Shown: positions 38,301 through 50,200 of the stretch, piece by piece
Layout: the number at the start of each line of letters is the position of its first letter
Position numbering within the stretch: the stretch's first letter is position 1
NCBI GenBank assembly: GCA_023055505.1
Contig: JALIRH010000004.1
Coordinates: forward strand, 31,253,502-31,317,501
DNA from: Callipepla californica brunnescens
Taxonomy: Eukaryota > Chordata > Aves > Galliformes > Odontophoridae
Length of the DNA: 64,000 bases
Direction: 5' to 3'
The notes under the pieces: model-generated
Databases searched by the model: none
Told to the model about the DNA's origin: nothing
What the model saw: only the letters and a program-made list of their open reading frames with translations
Position numbers and translations under genes: made by a program

Positions 38301-38834
38301 CTTTCCTCCTGTAATATACTTATTAAATGCACTTTCACTGCTTTTACATTTCAGTACAACTAGACTTAATACTGATGTGTAGCTAGATTGCACTGAAATA
38401 ACACCATGAGCTAAGAAGAGGCACAACAGGCATAAAGAAAATTATCTGTGAAAATGTCAGGTCAAGTATCTCAATGGATCAAAAATTAACACAGATTTGA
38501 CCTTGATTCCTATACAGTTCATCCATCACTACTCCAGATCAAACCAATAACAGCCGCACTGGCATCATTTAGCAATCAATAAAAATACAAGAATGTATTC
38601 TAAACTTGTAAATCTTCATTTTAGTAAACTACAATTACTGTCACAGACTTCTGTCTTTTTCAAATGCATCCAGGATTTCTGATTTGGTCAGACAATCAAT
38701 AGAAGTTACTGATACATAACTATATTGTGACTATTTGAAATATAAGTTTAGGGGGCTGGATTTAAATTCTAGTCCTAAACAAGCTTTTCCACATTTTAGA
38801 GTAAACCACTAGAATTGTTTAATAGAGACTGGTT

Positions 38835-38850
38835 AAAAAAAAAAAAAAAA
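38835..38850. repeat. Poly-A run, 16 bases
   Basis: Simple homopolymer run with no adjoining element, so it is not obviously a retrotransposon tail. Confidence 0.9.
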
Positions 38851-40836
38851 GAAGGGATAAATATTTATTAAAATTAAAATTAATTGTTATGTCATTTTAT
38901 AGCCCTGTAATTTTTCCATCATGTTGTAAGTATGTGAAAATTAAAACTTTCTGAACATGAACTGAAAGTGAAAAAGTGATCTGAAAGCAGCAACAGAGTC
39001 CAAAATCTGCTATGGAGACATGACTGTGGTAATGCTATGTTTCTTTCCTGATCAGCAAGCAATATAAATATATCTGTTATTTACAAGTATGTTGCTTCAT
39101 CCATCAAGGCAGCACTGAACAGACTGCACTTACTAGGTAAGTGAGGCATGCCAGGGAGTGATAAAAATGAAAAATGACTCCCATTTCAGCTATGCTAATT
39201 CTGAGCTACATACTGTAAATGCTTACAACTCCTGTTAAGGTAATGCCTCTAAGAACACAGCTTCAAAAAAATGGCAAGAAAATGTTCAAATGAAAGCAGA
39301 CTTTTTCAGCTAATTTGGATCAAACTCCTTTGTTAAAATTGAGGCCAAAGGAATTCATAAGCCCAACTCAATAATATAAAGTACTAATTTCCCTTGGAGA
39401 AAATAGCTTGCAGGATTACAAAGGCCTGTTTCTGTGACATGAGCTGAATAATTAAAAAGATTCTTTGAAGTTAGCAGTACAAATGAAAAACATTTGGTAA
39501 TTAATGGGGTGCAGTAAGATTCAATATTGCATTGTATTTATGTCCTTCAGCTCCCTATATACAGAAGTTGTGTATCTGTAGGATGATCCAGAAGAGAAGA
39601 TTTAAATACTTTGGAAAAACTCCCTGGAGAAACTTAGACATTTCCTTTTACAAAAACAACAGTCAATCATTTTTTAGATGGGGTTACGTAGCACAAATAA
39701 CCTCAAGCTTCCCCCTGATGGTGGTAGGAATGTAGCTATTCCTTCAACCCCTAGGCACACTCAGGTGTTAATTGTTGGCAGGTCAAAGCAGCTGTCCTCT
39801 TAAGTATATTTGACTAAACTAAAGAAGCACAGCCCAAGATTTGTGAGAAACACAAACCTTCTAGTGCAACAGAATATGGTTTGCTGCCCTTACATTTTAT
39901 GATCTGGTAAGGGACTTGTCACAAGGTACTCATATCCTAATCTGGGTATCACAGTGAGTCTTCACCACAAACCCTCTTCCTCTAGCTGCAGTAGACTAGG
40001 TGCTTATAGAAGACAGTACCCTTCTTGGTCTTCTCCTCAACAGTCCTCCTTCAGATTTTGCCCTTGCTTGAACAAATGTCTGTAGACCTATGAAGGAGGG
40101 TAGAACAAACCTAAAGAGTCCAGCACATTCCCATTTGTAAACAACCATGAGAGCTTACAGGTCTCCAAACAAGCCAGCTGCTTTTACTATCAGGGGTTAT
40201 GCCCCTGGAATGGCATCTTTACAGACAAGTAGAAACTCATTAATAACCATATTATTACCATGGCCATAATTACAAATACCTACCCCTTCTTTTCATCAGG
40301 GGGAGTGAGAAAAATCTTTCTACTGACATGGTGATGGGGAGATGATAATGGAACTGATCAAAACCTCACCAGCCATCCAAGAGGAAAGAAGGGTATTTTC
40401 TGCAGATAAGGATGTAAAACTGGGGACCCTATTCTCTGGGCTGTCTGCTGTGTGATGAGGAAGTAGTGGATGTATTTCTGACAAAGTTGCTGAAAGGAAA
40501 GCTGTCATATTTGTTAGCTACATGTACATACTGTGCTACTGCAATTTTCTATCTTTGTAAATCTGTGCCATTTGTGTTAGTAAAATATTTTGTGACTCAT
40601 ATTTACTGGAGATGTTATGACTCATATGGAAATCTAGGCAGGCTACAGCAACTTCCCAACATGTTTCAGAAATAACTTAATTTTATTTCATTATTTTCTT
40701 TGGCAGTCTAGAAATCTTGAATTCAGGCCGGTTTGCCAAGCTCAGCAGATGGATGATATTCTGGCAAAGGAAAATACCAGTTCATTTTAGAAGATTTTAA
40801 GGGAAGAAAGGTATTTGGAAAAGGGAAAAATATTAC

Positions 40837-40857
40837 TTTTTTTTTTTTTTTTTTTTT
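40837..40857. repeat. Poly-T run, 21 bases
   Basis: Uninterrupted T tract (poly-A on the minus strand). No recognisable cDNA-like sequence precedes it on the minus strand, so I do not call a processed pseudogene. Confidence 0.92.
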
Positions 40858-41166
40858 AAGGAACACCACATCTATTCTTTCTTCACCATCTGGAAAGGAA
40901 GTCAACTTTACAGAGAGCCAGCTCCTTTGAGGTAATACAGATCTCATAAAACCAGCATAATGTATATAGCATAAACTTCCTTATTGAAACTTTGTCTGGT
41001 CTTTCTAAGTTCACTCATTCAGGAGTTAAATCTTGCGCTGCTATCATCCTTGGGTTCTCTCCTTCTTAAAACTGTTCTCATGCTTCTGTGCATACTCTGG
41101 TTGCTATGCCCAGAACATAAAAAGCAACAGGCAAGAAAAACTTACTTAAACCTTGTTTGTAAATAG

Positions 41167-41194
41167 TAAAAACAAAAACAAACAAACAAACAAA
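41167..41194. repeat. (AAAC)n microsatellite
   Basis: Starts with two AAAAAC-type units, then about five CAAA units. Confidence 0.9.
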
Positions 41195-42637
41195 GTCAGG
41201 TAAGAGGACTAGTAAGATTTTAAAAAACAACTAAAATTGTTATACAAATTAAGTCTACCAATGTAACTTTAAAAAAGATATTCTTATATTGGCTAGCTTT
41301 CACCTACAGTGCCTCTATATCAGCTAAAAGGACCTTTCTTAAATCCTGTCCCAGGTCTTTTTCTCTGACTGGTTTTGATTCTTCTATTTAAGCCAGAAAT
41401 GCAAACTCAAAAAGACTTTAAGAAAAAATTAGCAACACTAGTTATTTTGAACTGGTGGCTGCTTGTACAATGCTTGAGAAGATGGATATTACTCAAGATG
41501 AATAGTCATTTGGTAGAGACAAGCTTTTCCTTCAGTACGCAAACGTTTTAATCCAATCCAACATCTACTTTGTATTAAAAAGAGGACTTCAGTGACAAAT
41601 ACAGAAGTATTCAATTTAAAAAAAAAAAATACACTGAAGAAACAGACTTGAATGAGTTGTTTTGAATGTATATGACATAAACGATGTTGTTCATGTAACT
41701 GGAACATACAGTGGTTTGAAATATCTATTAAATTTTGTAAATTCCATAGATTCAGTGTTATAATTTTCTTTTAGAAAGCCCTATGTAAACCAACCAAGTT
41801 TATTATGAAAGAGCAACTCAATTTTGCCTACGTAATAACCAATTGTAGTTTTCGCTTCAATTTCATAAAAAGTCAAGAGAAGATAGTGGTTTATTCTGCT
41901 GTTCACTTCGTATGTAATTGAGATGTTAAGTACACTGCAATGTTTAGGGGCAGAAAGGCATTTATGTGCTGTCAGAAGTCCACACTCTTCAGACATGCCA
42001 CATGCATCAATAAATCCACCCATGCAGATAAAAGCTTAAAAGCTGTCATCTTTACTCCATGTCAGAAGCAGCTTTCAGCATCTTGACAGCTACCTTACTT
42101 TGTGCTCACCTTACTTGGTTTCACAGGCTGAGAACCTAATCATCTCATCCATTCTAAATGAATTCAAAAATCTCAGACAAGTATCTGGATGACATGACAA
42201 CAAAGAGCAACCAAATCAATTATTCTAATGTAACATATAAAACTTTAATTTTAATGTATTTTTACATTACCCCTTCTGTGGCATATTTCATTCTCACTCA
42301 GCTGTCAAGAGCAGCCTTCAACTGCCAAGAGCAGATACAACTGCTTTCACATAACTTTAATTGAAGACAGTTGAGCACGCAAAATAAATAATATTGAAAA
42401 CACATTAAAATGGCAAATCTGTGGAGATCAGACACTTCTTGACATAAGCAAAAATTACATTCTGTTTGTTAGCAACTCAAAGAGAATTTATGGCATAGAA
42501 TCCTAATTTGCAAGTAAACCTGGTTTAAACCTCCCACCTGTGTTTTTTCCCTATCTAAAACAGTTCTGCATTTAATTTAACCATTTTCAGTGATGAAGTC
42601 CAGAATGTTGAATTGTTCTATGTAAATAATGCAGATG

Positions 42638-42696
42638 ATGATTTTCTGATGTGAATGGTATTGCACCAGGCATGGTGCAATCTTTATCAGAATCAT
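42638..42696. repeat. Compound stem-loop, 59 nt, three stem segments
   Basis: The apical stem ATTGCACCA (42660-42668) / TGGTGCAAT (42673-42681) has 9 exact pairs around a GGCA loop. Further out, CTGAT (42646-42650) pairs with ATCAG (42686-42690), and ATGAT (42638-42642) pairs with ATCAT (42692-42696), separated by asymmetric internal loops of 9/4 and 3/1 nt. Several stacked stems make chance less likely than for a single arm pair. It is somewhat short for a typical microRNA precursor. Confidence 0.75.
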
Positions 42697-42949
42697 ATAA
42701 TATGTGTAGATGAATTAATTGTTGAACTGAAATCTTATGGCTATCTAAGAATCAGTAATCACAACATGATTTAGATTTTATAACAAAAAAAAAAAACAAA
42801 CAATTGAAGTTCTTCAGCGGAAACAGTTTTCTAAATCTGAAGACCACTTTGAAGGGAAAAATAAAACAGACAAAGATGTGATCCAATACATAGATATTTG
42901 CTTAAAAGAGTAACTCACTGAAGGCAGGAGTTGCCTAAATATTTAGAAT
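42697..42949. other. Unique AT-rich DNA
   Basis: Nothing recognised apart from a poly-A tract at about 42785-42796. Confidence 0.6.
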
Positions 42950-42953
42950 TTTA

Positions 42954-42967
42954 ATACACACACACAC
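42954..42967. repeat. (CA)n microsatellite next to mariner end
   Basis: A short run of about seven alternating AC/CA units ends three bases before the mariner terminal sequence. Confidence 0.85.
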
Positions 42968-42969
42968 TG

Positions 42970-43260
42970 GTTACTCCAAAAGTAATGCCTCCTATTTACT
43001 TCCATGGAAATATTTGTATATGACCATCCAGAACATGGCTTGTCTTTCACTTCACTGTTGCCTCCACTGAAAGGCACAGCTCACTGACTCACTGTGCTCA
43101 CATCCACTGTTAGGTCTCCTTAAAAGTTCAGCAAGCATCAGTGAATGCCAGTGGGTGCCATATTTTCCACATGAAGAAATTCAGCAGCGCAACTTTCCTT
43201 CATCTGCACTTCCATGTCAGACATCATTTTGTCAGACTGCACCTCCACTGGTCACATTGA
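42970..43260 (-). mobile_element. Mariner DNA transposon, internally deleted short copy
   Basis: The plus strand begins TTACTCCAAAAGTAATGCCT, followed by TTACTTCCATGGAAA, as in the copy at 14151. The terminal region is followed at once by the N-terminal part of the transposase; the whole catalytic domain is missing, giving a MITE-like short element. The second terminal repeat is not visible; similarity ends near 43260. It probably once moved in trans using transposase from full copies, although deletion after insertion is also possible. Confidence 0.82.
43060..43227 (-). pseudogene. Mariner transposase N-terminal remnant
   Basis: On the minus strand a start region at 43227 gives MMSDMEVQMKESCAAEFLHV and then ENMAPTGIH, ending in an in-frame TGA. 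This matches the N-terminus of mariner transposases (EFLH, MAPT, IH). After a frameshift, a second stretch reads DLTVDVSTV and then GGNSEVKDKPCSG, with further stops. It parallels the TVDVGTV and SGDSDFKDNPCS blocks of the copy at 14230-14660, so the two remnants together cover the helix-turn-helix region. No catalytic motif remains and the sequence cannot make an active enzyme. The next downstream codons run straight into terminal-repeat sequence, which shows the deletion joint near 43015-43035. Confidence 0.82.
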
Positions 43261-43441
43261 TAAGAAAATTAATAAATACGGAGTATGAATTTATACCAGC
43301 CAACACAATTTACAGAAGATAGGTCTCCTCAAACAAGCTAACAAATTACTTATGAGATTACAAGAGTAGTAAAGAGAGATAGATAGTCAAAACAACTTGG
43401 AATAGTATTTGAACCTCCACTAACTGGCAATGACATAATTT

Positions 43442-43457
43442 AAAAAAAAAAAAAAAA
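43442..43457. repeat. Poly-A run, 16 bases
   Basis: Simple homopolymer run about 180 bp beyond the mariner remnant; no association inferred. Confidence 0.9.
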
Positions 43458-43842
43458 CACTGATGGAGGTCAATCTTTCATGTGTTAAATAAACTGAAAA
43501 TTGTTCAGTAGTTAGAAATTATGAAGTAGCTACTTTTGCAGTTAGTAGCTTTCTTCAGGGCTCACTTTCAGCCTTGATGATATTCAGCACAATATTTAAG
43601 ATTCCAAAGTAGATAGACAGTTACTTTTGACAGAAGTGTAGATACTCCAGTGTTTGTTAAATCAGTGAATAACAATAATAGACATTATCATCACACTTTC
43701 TTACTGTTCAAACACTTGCAAAACAAAAACAGAAAACAGTAACAAGTTTAGGAATCATGTTTATGTCTCAACTTCATAGAAATGGCAATTTCTCTCAGAA
43801 TAAAGTTGGTACTGACTTTTTTTTGTGAAGATTTCTGTTGTT

Positions 43843-43918
43843 GCTTTGGTTTGGTTTATTGTTGGCTTTTGTGGGTATTTTTGTTGTTGTTGTTTTGTTT
43901 GTTTGTTTGTTTGTTTTC
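43843..43918. repeat. (GTT)n/(GTTT)n microsatellite
   Basis: Four GTT units merge into about five GTTT units at 43880-43917, preceded by T/G-rich sequence. The reading frame through it gives a leucine/phenylalanine/valine-rich stretch that should not be taken as a membrane protein. Confidence 0.88.
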
Positions 43919-44368
43919 AAAAAACAGGCCAGGAACTCTTCAGTATGAATTTCTAATGTGGATATCCCACTCTCACAAATAGGAGGATAAAAAGCAGTAA
44001 AATGGTTCTCTGTTGGGGTCCAGCACTAGTGAACTACACGAAGTGGCATTTCTTATGCCCATATTCCAGAATAGGATGCTGAACAAATAAACTAGGAATG
44101 GTAAAATGCTGAAAATGTGTTTTCCAGTAAGAAACATATGGTGTAGTAATAAATCAAGGCAACTTTGAATATGAAGTGAAATCTTTGTTGACAAGGTTTT
44201 TAAGTGGTGCATTTCCTTTTGGATAAGCAACTGCACAAATCTGCACAAAGTAACAATCTTTGTAAGAATCAGTTCCTCCCAGCATATCCTCTTGTTAAAA
44301 AGTAATTTGTCTGCCTAGTCTCAATGTAGTTGGGCAGGATTCATGCTCCTTCAGTACTGCAAAAACTT

Positions 44369-44395
44369 CCCCCCTCCCCTCCCCCCCCCACCCCC
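44369..44395 (-). other. G-quadruplex-forming motif (minus strand), C-rich on plus
   Basis: The plus strand reads C6, T, C4, T, C9, A, C5; the minus strand is therefore four G runs of at least four, with single-base loops. This fits the strictest form of the G4 rule and the plus strand could form an i-motif. It is isolated in AT-rich DNA, with no CpG island or gene start nearby. Confidence 0.85.
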
Positions 44396-44831
44396 TCAGA
44401 GTACTCAAATAGTTTAACAATCTGAACTCTAAATCCCACAACCACTTCATTGTGAGTTTTTCAGGTCTGTGTAAAAGAATGCTGACAATTCTTTTGGAAA
44501 TTTGTCTTTACAATTCTCAACCCAAATCAGGCTTGTTGCCTGTTAAAGATAGGTTACCTTTTCTTCTTTCTTTTAAAACCTAGCATAGCAGTACAAAGCA
44601 GCAAACAACATTTTGTACAATGTTTATACTATGTACTACATCCGGCCACTCCCTTCACACATCAGATTTCTCTTCTAAAAAAAATCCCCTAAACAGTTTA
44701 TTTTATACTGTGAGCCTTTCTAAATAAATCATCAGATTTCTGATCTCTCCAGCAAATTACTATTTTTAATATGGGAATACTTTCTTTCTCCTGCTATACA
44801 AACACTTGAAAGAGATGTATTTCAATCCAGA

Positions 44832-44846
44832 TTTTTTTTTTTTTTT
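44832..44846. repeat. Poly-T run, 15 bases
   Basis: Simple homopolymer run without an adjoining element. Confidence 0.9.
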
Positions 44847-47249
44847 AACTACAAGTGCAACAGTTGAAAGACAAGGCATGACATACACTTCAGTTTTAGT
44901 GAATTGTGTGGTACATCACAAACAGTCACAAAAACAAAAATGTTCAAACAAATTTGATAATAGGCAGACTCTGAAGCACTAACAAAATGGATAAGCAGTA
45001 AATTGATACTGAGCATTTATATTAAAGTGGTGGGAGGATAGCTTTGGCTCTGGGAAAACTTTTAATTTACTAATGTTGATTAACTAAATGAAACATATGG
45101 AACAGAAAGTCTGCCAGTCACAATCACAGCTCTGCTAGAAAAAATCATTTAATGGCTTCATTACACATACACTGAGGAGTAAAAAGAATCTGGAATATGA
45201 TGAAAGACCATGGAGAGGATGTAAGAACAACTGTAAGAGCTACAGCATGACACAAAGATGTCAAATGGATGTCACCTGGAAAATGACTGTCTGGCAAGAG
45301 TTAGTGTGAGCTGAATACTGAGCCTGTGTTGGCACTGTAACATGCTAATACAAAAGACACGCACAGCTGCACAGGAAACACAGAGAAGGCAAACATTGTA
45401 TTCTTTCAGTATGGGCATGGGAATGGTATGAACATTGCCAATCTGTTAAACCCACAGACTTACCTCCCACTGCAACACTAAAAGTGCTGGCCATAAAAAC
45501 TTCTCATAGCTGGCACACAACCAAACCAAAGATGCTGGCACAGGGATATTAAGAAGACCTCTGAATGGAAATCAATAGAGACTGTATATGACAATTTTAT
45601 GAGAACACACGCAAAGGCTCAGAGAATGGAGATAATCCCAGCCAGACTTCTCAGCATGCTAAACACACAGAGGATGTGTAGCTGACACTGAAAAAATGAG
45701 AGAAAGCAATAGCTACGTTCTAAACTCTACCACAAACAGTCTTGTAGCTACAAAACTAGTTGGGTTCACACCTATCTGAGTTTTTCCATTTCACATTGCA
45801 GAGATCTTGCATCAGCTTAACCATCTGAATTTACCAGGCAGCTGTGAAATGTATCAGGGACAAGAAGGACAGGTGCAGGCAGAATAAAAGACTACTTCCT
45901 CCGTCAGAAACCCTATCTTAACCCCACCTTCCTAGTCCTTCTGTCAATGCAAGGGGAAAAACTCAATTAAGAGCAAAAAGAAGACTGCACCAGCAGTTTG
46001 TAAGGCTCATGCCTTTTTTCCATGGGAAAACAATCTGCAAAATTGTTCAAACTAATGGAAGAAGAAAGGCAGCAGAAAATATTGAAAAGAGCTAGCATAG
46101 CTACAGGTGTCAGGGACATCTTCATGGCTCTATAGCTCTTTCCCACATGCATCACACCAACTTTTCCATGCAGAGATTTGCCTAACATGTATGTATTGCT
46201 GAGTTAATTATGATTTCCAAATAGACTGTAACATGGGATTAACAAGTGAAAAGCAGCATGGCTTTGGCTCTGCCTTCAATTCTAAGATAGTATTTACCAG
46301 AAAAGTATCGTAGCTTCCTTCAGTTGGAGATCAGACAAATTAGAAGTAAATTCAAGCTGTTTGATGTGACTGTGTTGTGAAGAGAGGAGTCATTTCAAGT
46401 TCCCCTATCTTTGATGCTAGAAAAAAGTGCTCAGTACCTAAAAGGAACTTCTTGGCACTTCACAAGTTCTCACTCTAGTGCCTAATGTGTTAGGAGATAG
46501 CTTGCTTTCTAATGATTTAAGTCTGACTCATCAAGACTTGACATTTACAGACTTAGTCAAATATTCTGGAGTAATTAAAAGGGAAACATTTTAAAAGAGC
46601 TTTTTATATCAAAGAGAAAAGAAATAACTGTGTTGACTGTCTAACAGAAGTGTGACAAAGCCTAATTGCATTTATTCAAAATCCAGCCCAAATAAAATGC
46701 CAAGATAATGGCTCTTTTTCAAGTTTCAGGCTTCATAAGAAACACACAGGGAAACAGGCTCTAGTAGATATAAACAATTCTAAGTCTCAATTCAATGAAA
46801 AGCTGCTACAAAAAAAAAAAAAGCTCACCATTTTTATAAAAACAGCATAACGACAAATTAGGGGAAAATAATCATTCTCCAAAAAGCATATTCTACCTTG
46901 CCCATGAGAAGGCAACTCAGTTCAGCTACAGTGACTACACAGCAATGCGGGGACATGAAGACCAAGGGTTTGGTAGGCAGGGAGATTTTCTGAGAAAATT
47001 CTTAACCACCTTAAACATCGTGAGCTTAAATAGCAACAGAAGCATAATTATCTGAATTTTTGGTAAAATTAAGACACTCAAGATCACTCTCAGGATCCCC
47101 TGCAGAACTGAGCTCAATCTGCTGACTGTAGCAAAAAGCCAAATTGCTGTCTATTCATGGAAGTAAAGATATTACTCCCCAGATGATTTCTAGTGATGAA
47201 ACAAAGAAAAATAAGGGCAAATGAAAGAGGAACAGTATACCTCTATGGG

Positions 47250-47264
47250 AAAAAAAAAAAAAAA
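47250..47264. repeat. Poly-A run, 15 bases
   Basis: Simple homopolymer run. Shorter A runs lie at 46810-46822 and 47528-47539. Confidence 0.88.
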
Positions 47265-50200
47265 TGAAGCACAACTCCTTAATTGATTCTCTAGTCTTTT
47301 AAATGTTGTCTCCTTTCTCTTCCTTCTACTGGCCAATTTCATCTTCAAATCAATTTCTGTCCTTCCCTCTTATTTTTCTCTATACTCTCTTCTCAACAAG
47401 AGATGTTATGTACTACCAGTGAACACAGTACCTCACCAGGGATTAATCCTGCCATCCTTCAGCTGAACTCTTCCAGTGAGAGATGATACATGGCCTATTT
47501 TTATCCAGAGAAAAAACTACAGGGAAGAAAAAAAAAAAAGGCTACAAAATACTGGTGTCAGCATTAAAATATGTCATCTTCACTGCCCAAAGAAGTAAAT
47601 ATCAGCATGAAATTTCTTCTTTCTGCATACTGTAGATGAGTCATCAAAAGCACAAGTGTGCTGGATACACCAGTATTCAGAGCACCTCTGCAATCTCATA
47701 GAGCACATGGAGATTTTATTTAAACAAGGAGTAAGAGATCTCTGTCTTGATCCCCAAGTTCCCATTACAAGCTCACACTTAGTTCTGTAACTACCAGATG
47801 TCAAGCCAGAGCTGCCAAAGTGAAGAGGAACAGATGGCACAGACCCATTTAAGTCTCTAAGTTTTAAGAATGGGTTTGAGGGACTGCGTAAAGAGCTTTT
47901 GTTTGTGCCAAATAAAGTACTAGGAGATTTTTCACCACTCATAGAGGGGAAAAAAAATAAAGAAAATCAGGATAAAAGACAATCCAAACGTTAGAGCAAA
48001 TATAGCAGATATTTAAATTCTGATTTTTTTTTTCCCTCAAGTGAAAAAAATAGTAAATTTGCTTCTATAAATGATTTCTTGGTTTAAAATTTTTAAAAAA
48101 TTCTGTAAAACCTTAATGCACTCCGTTAAATCTCATCACTCAAAAATATATATAAATGTGTTTTAAGACAGTGAACAAATCTTGGCTCTAAGCATGTCTG
48201 AGAAATGTCAGATTGCAAATTAAAGAAGTTAAGTAAGCATAAGTAATTGTATTCTGTCAGGGCCTGCGATAGCGTTCACATAGAAATCTTACAGCCACAT
48301 AGTGAGTTTATAAGATTTTCAGCGTAAAGTGGCAAAACAGAACCATTTACTACTGAGTGAAGTTCAAAAAGAGAAAAAGTTTAAGATATCTGCCCTCTGA
48401 AATTACTAAACTCTTCTTTACACAGAAAATCTATTGCAATGCTGACATTCTGATCCCCCAGTTGAATCAAGGGAACTGCAGTTGGTCAGCGTATCTTCAG
48501 ACTGACTGCTGAAGAGTCAGACTCCAATTCAGAAATAACTATCTAAGGACAGCTTAAAACGTGAGAGCAATGCTAAGAAGAGAGAGCAAGTGAAGTAAAT
48601 AGATACAGTGAGGAGACTCATCACATACCTGAACAGTGCTACTTTAGGTACTGCCTTACTGAAGGCATAGTATACCACAAGATAATGGGATTTTCCCTGA
48701 GGGCTGAGTTCTTGACATTTTAAGCTTGTTTCCCTGTAGAACCTTTTCAGCTCTGCAAATCTGCACATCTGCATCACTGTTGCACTGCACTGCTTAGCTC
48801 CCCAACCATTATCCCAGAACAATGCTTGAAAATGGTCGGTTTGGCTTATGAGGCTGTGCAACATCAGAGCTCAATGTTGCAATCTGCACTGCATAATAGA
48901 AGACAAGAAGCATGCTCCTAAGTGCAGTGATGAATAAGTCTATAAACTCAATCGATTGTGAAACAATTTAAAGGACGCCCCAATGTACTGAAATCAAAAC
49001 TGTCCTCACATTCCTTATTGAACCCCTAGGCCTAATTTCATTCCATTCAATTTAGAGATTTTACTTAGAAACCTGGCTGCTCTGTGCCCTAAAATTATGT
49101 TCTGAAACCACTAACTCTATCTGCATAATTTCACAAAATCCATGGAATGAGCAGCTTTGGCATGTTCAGAAAAGGAAAGAGAAGATTAATTCTAATTTCA
49201 CCAATTTAAAAGTTTTAAATGAGACTAAAATAAGACTGATAAGAAGGGAGCTTGTCTTTCCAAGGGGGTTTGATTTGAATTCCTTCTGACAACGGTAACG
49301 ATTCAGCCCTTTTATTCTGGGGAAGCTCTTCAACTTTTGCAGTTATACAAACTCCCAGTTGAACATCCCCTCCCTTCTCATTCCCCACCTCAAATCTCGT
49401 TGTGAGAGCACAGAACAGAGCCTATTGGCTCTAGTCAGGTAATGCAAATAAAAGGGTCACTTTAAAAGACGTGGAGAATTAACCTACAGAAATGCAAAGG
49501 GAGCAAATATGTTATTACCAACTTTCCCCTGGAAGTGAGACTTCAAAACAGACTGTAGAGCTTCATATTCTCATGTGGTCTTCTACTGTAATTGGTAAAA
49601 TAGATTTAGGGCCAAAATCTTACGTCTGTGGTAATTTATATCCTGGTTTTTATCCTGTTACATGTAGAATTTGGTCATAAAATTGAAAAGCATTGATATA
49701 TGATATAATCAAAGGTCTAAAATAGAATAAATGATGAAAATACAACCTCTTGGAAAAAATGAAATTAGAATGGCAAGCAAATTAGCCAGTTGTATGGGCA
49801 GTTTATTGAGCCAAGAAGCTAGCTTGTGTGGGCATTTTAGTTATCAAGCTGTCAGGTTACAAAGAACATCACACCTTTTCCAGTTATATACATATCAGTA
49901 ACAAAACTCTCTCACTGAGATTTTAAAACCACACTTCAAATTATTTTCTAAGTCAGCATGTAGAAGTGATTGTTTTTAACTCAGGCAGCTCATACAATAT
50001 AAACTTATCGCTACAGAAATAATGTCTATGAAAATGTTGAAATTTCAAAAGGAATCACGAGAGAAGTGCAGTTATAACAGTCTGCATGCAACTTCCAGCC
50101 TGTGCGTGATGAAAGGACTAACTATATCACTCAATCACAACAAAGAAAAGAAGAGAAATGCACGGCTATACAATGGGAGAAGTAGTACATTTGTTCCCAT

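Larger units (their letters stand above)
27726..42637. other. Unique AT-rich non-coding DNA, 15 kb
   Basis: This is the longest repeat-poor run in the window. I recognise no gene, exon, RNA gene or mobile element. Open frames reach about 108 codons (33880-34206 minus) without a signature. Local features listed separately are the duplicated palindrome at 29272-29391 and the homopolymer or microsatellite runs at 38835, 40837 and 41167. Very few transposons over 15 kb could reflect constraint or simply undetectable old copies. Confidence 0.6.

Noticed and set aside
40837..40857. Poly-T tract as the tail of a processed pseudogene on the minus strand
   Set aside because: No cDNA-like sequence or target duplication beside it.
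47580..47942. 120-codon minus-strand open frame with fairly protein-like composition
   Set aside because: No recognised family, no supporting splice or promoter signals, and length within chance expectation. A translated search would settle it.
48529..48864. 111-codon minus-strand open frame
   Set aside because: No recognisable domain and ordinary composition for AT-rich sequence.
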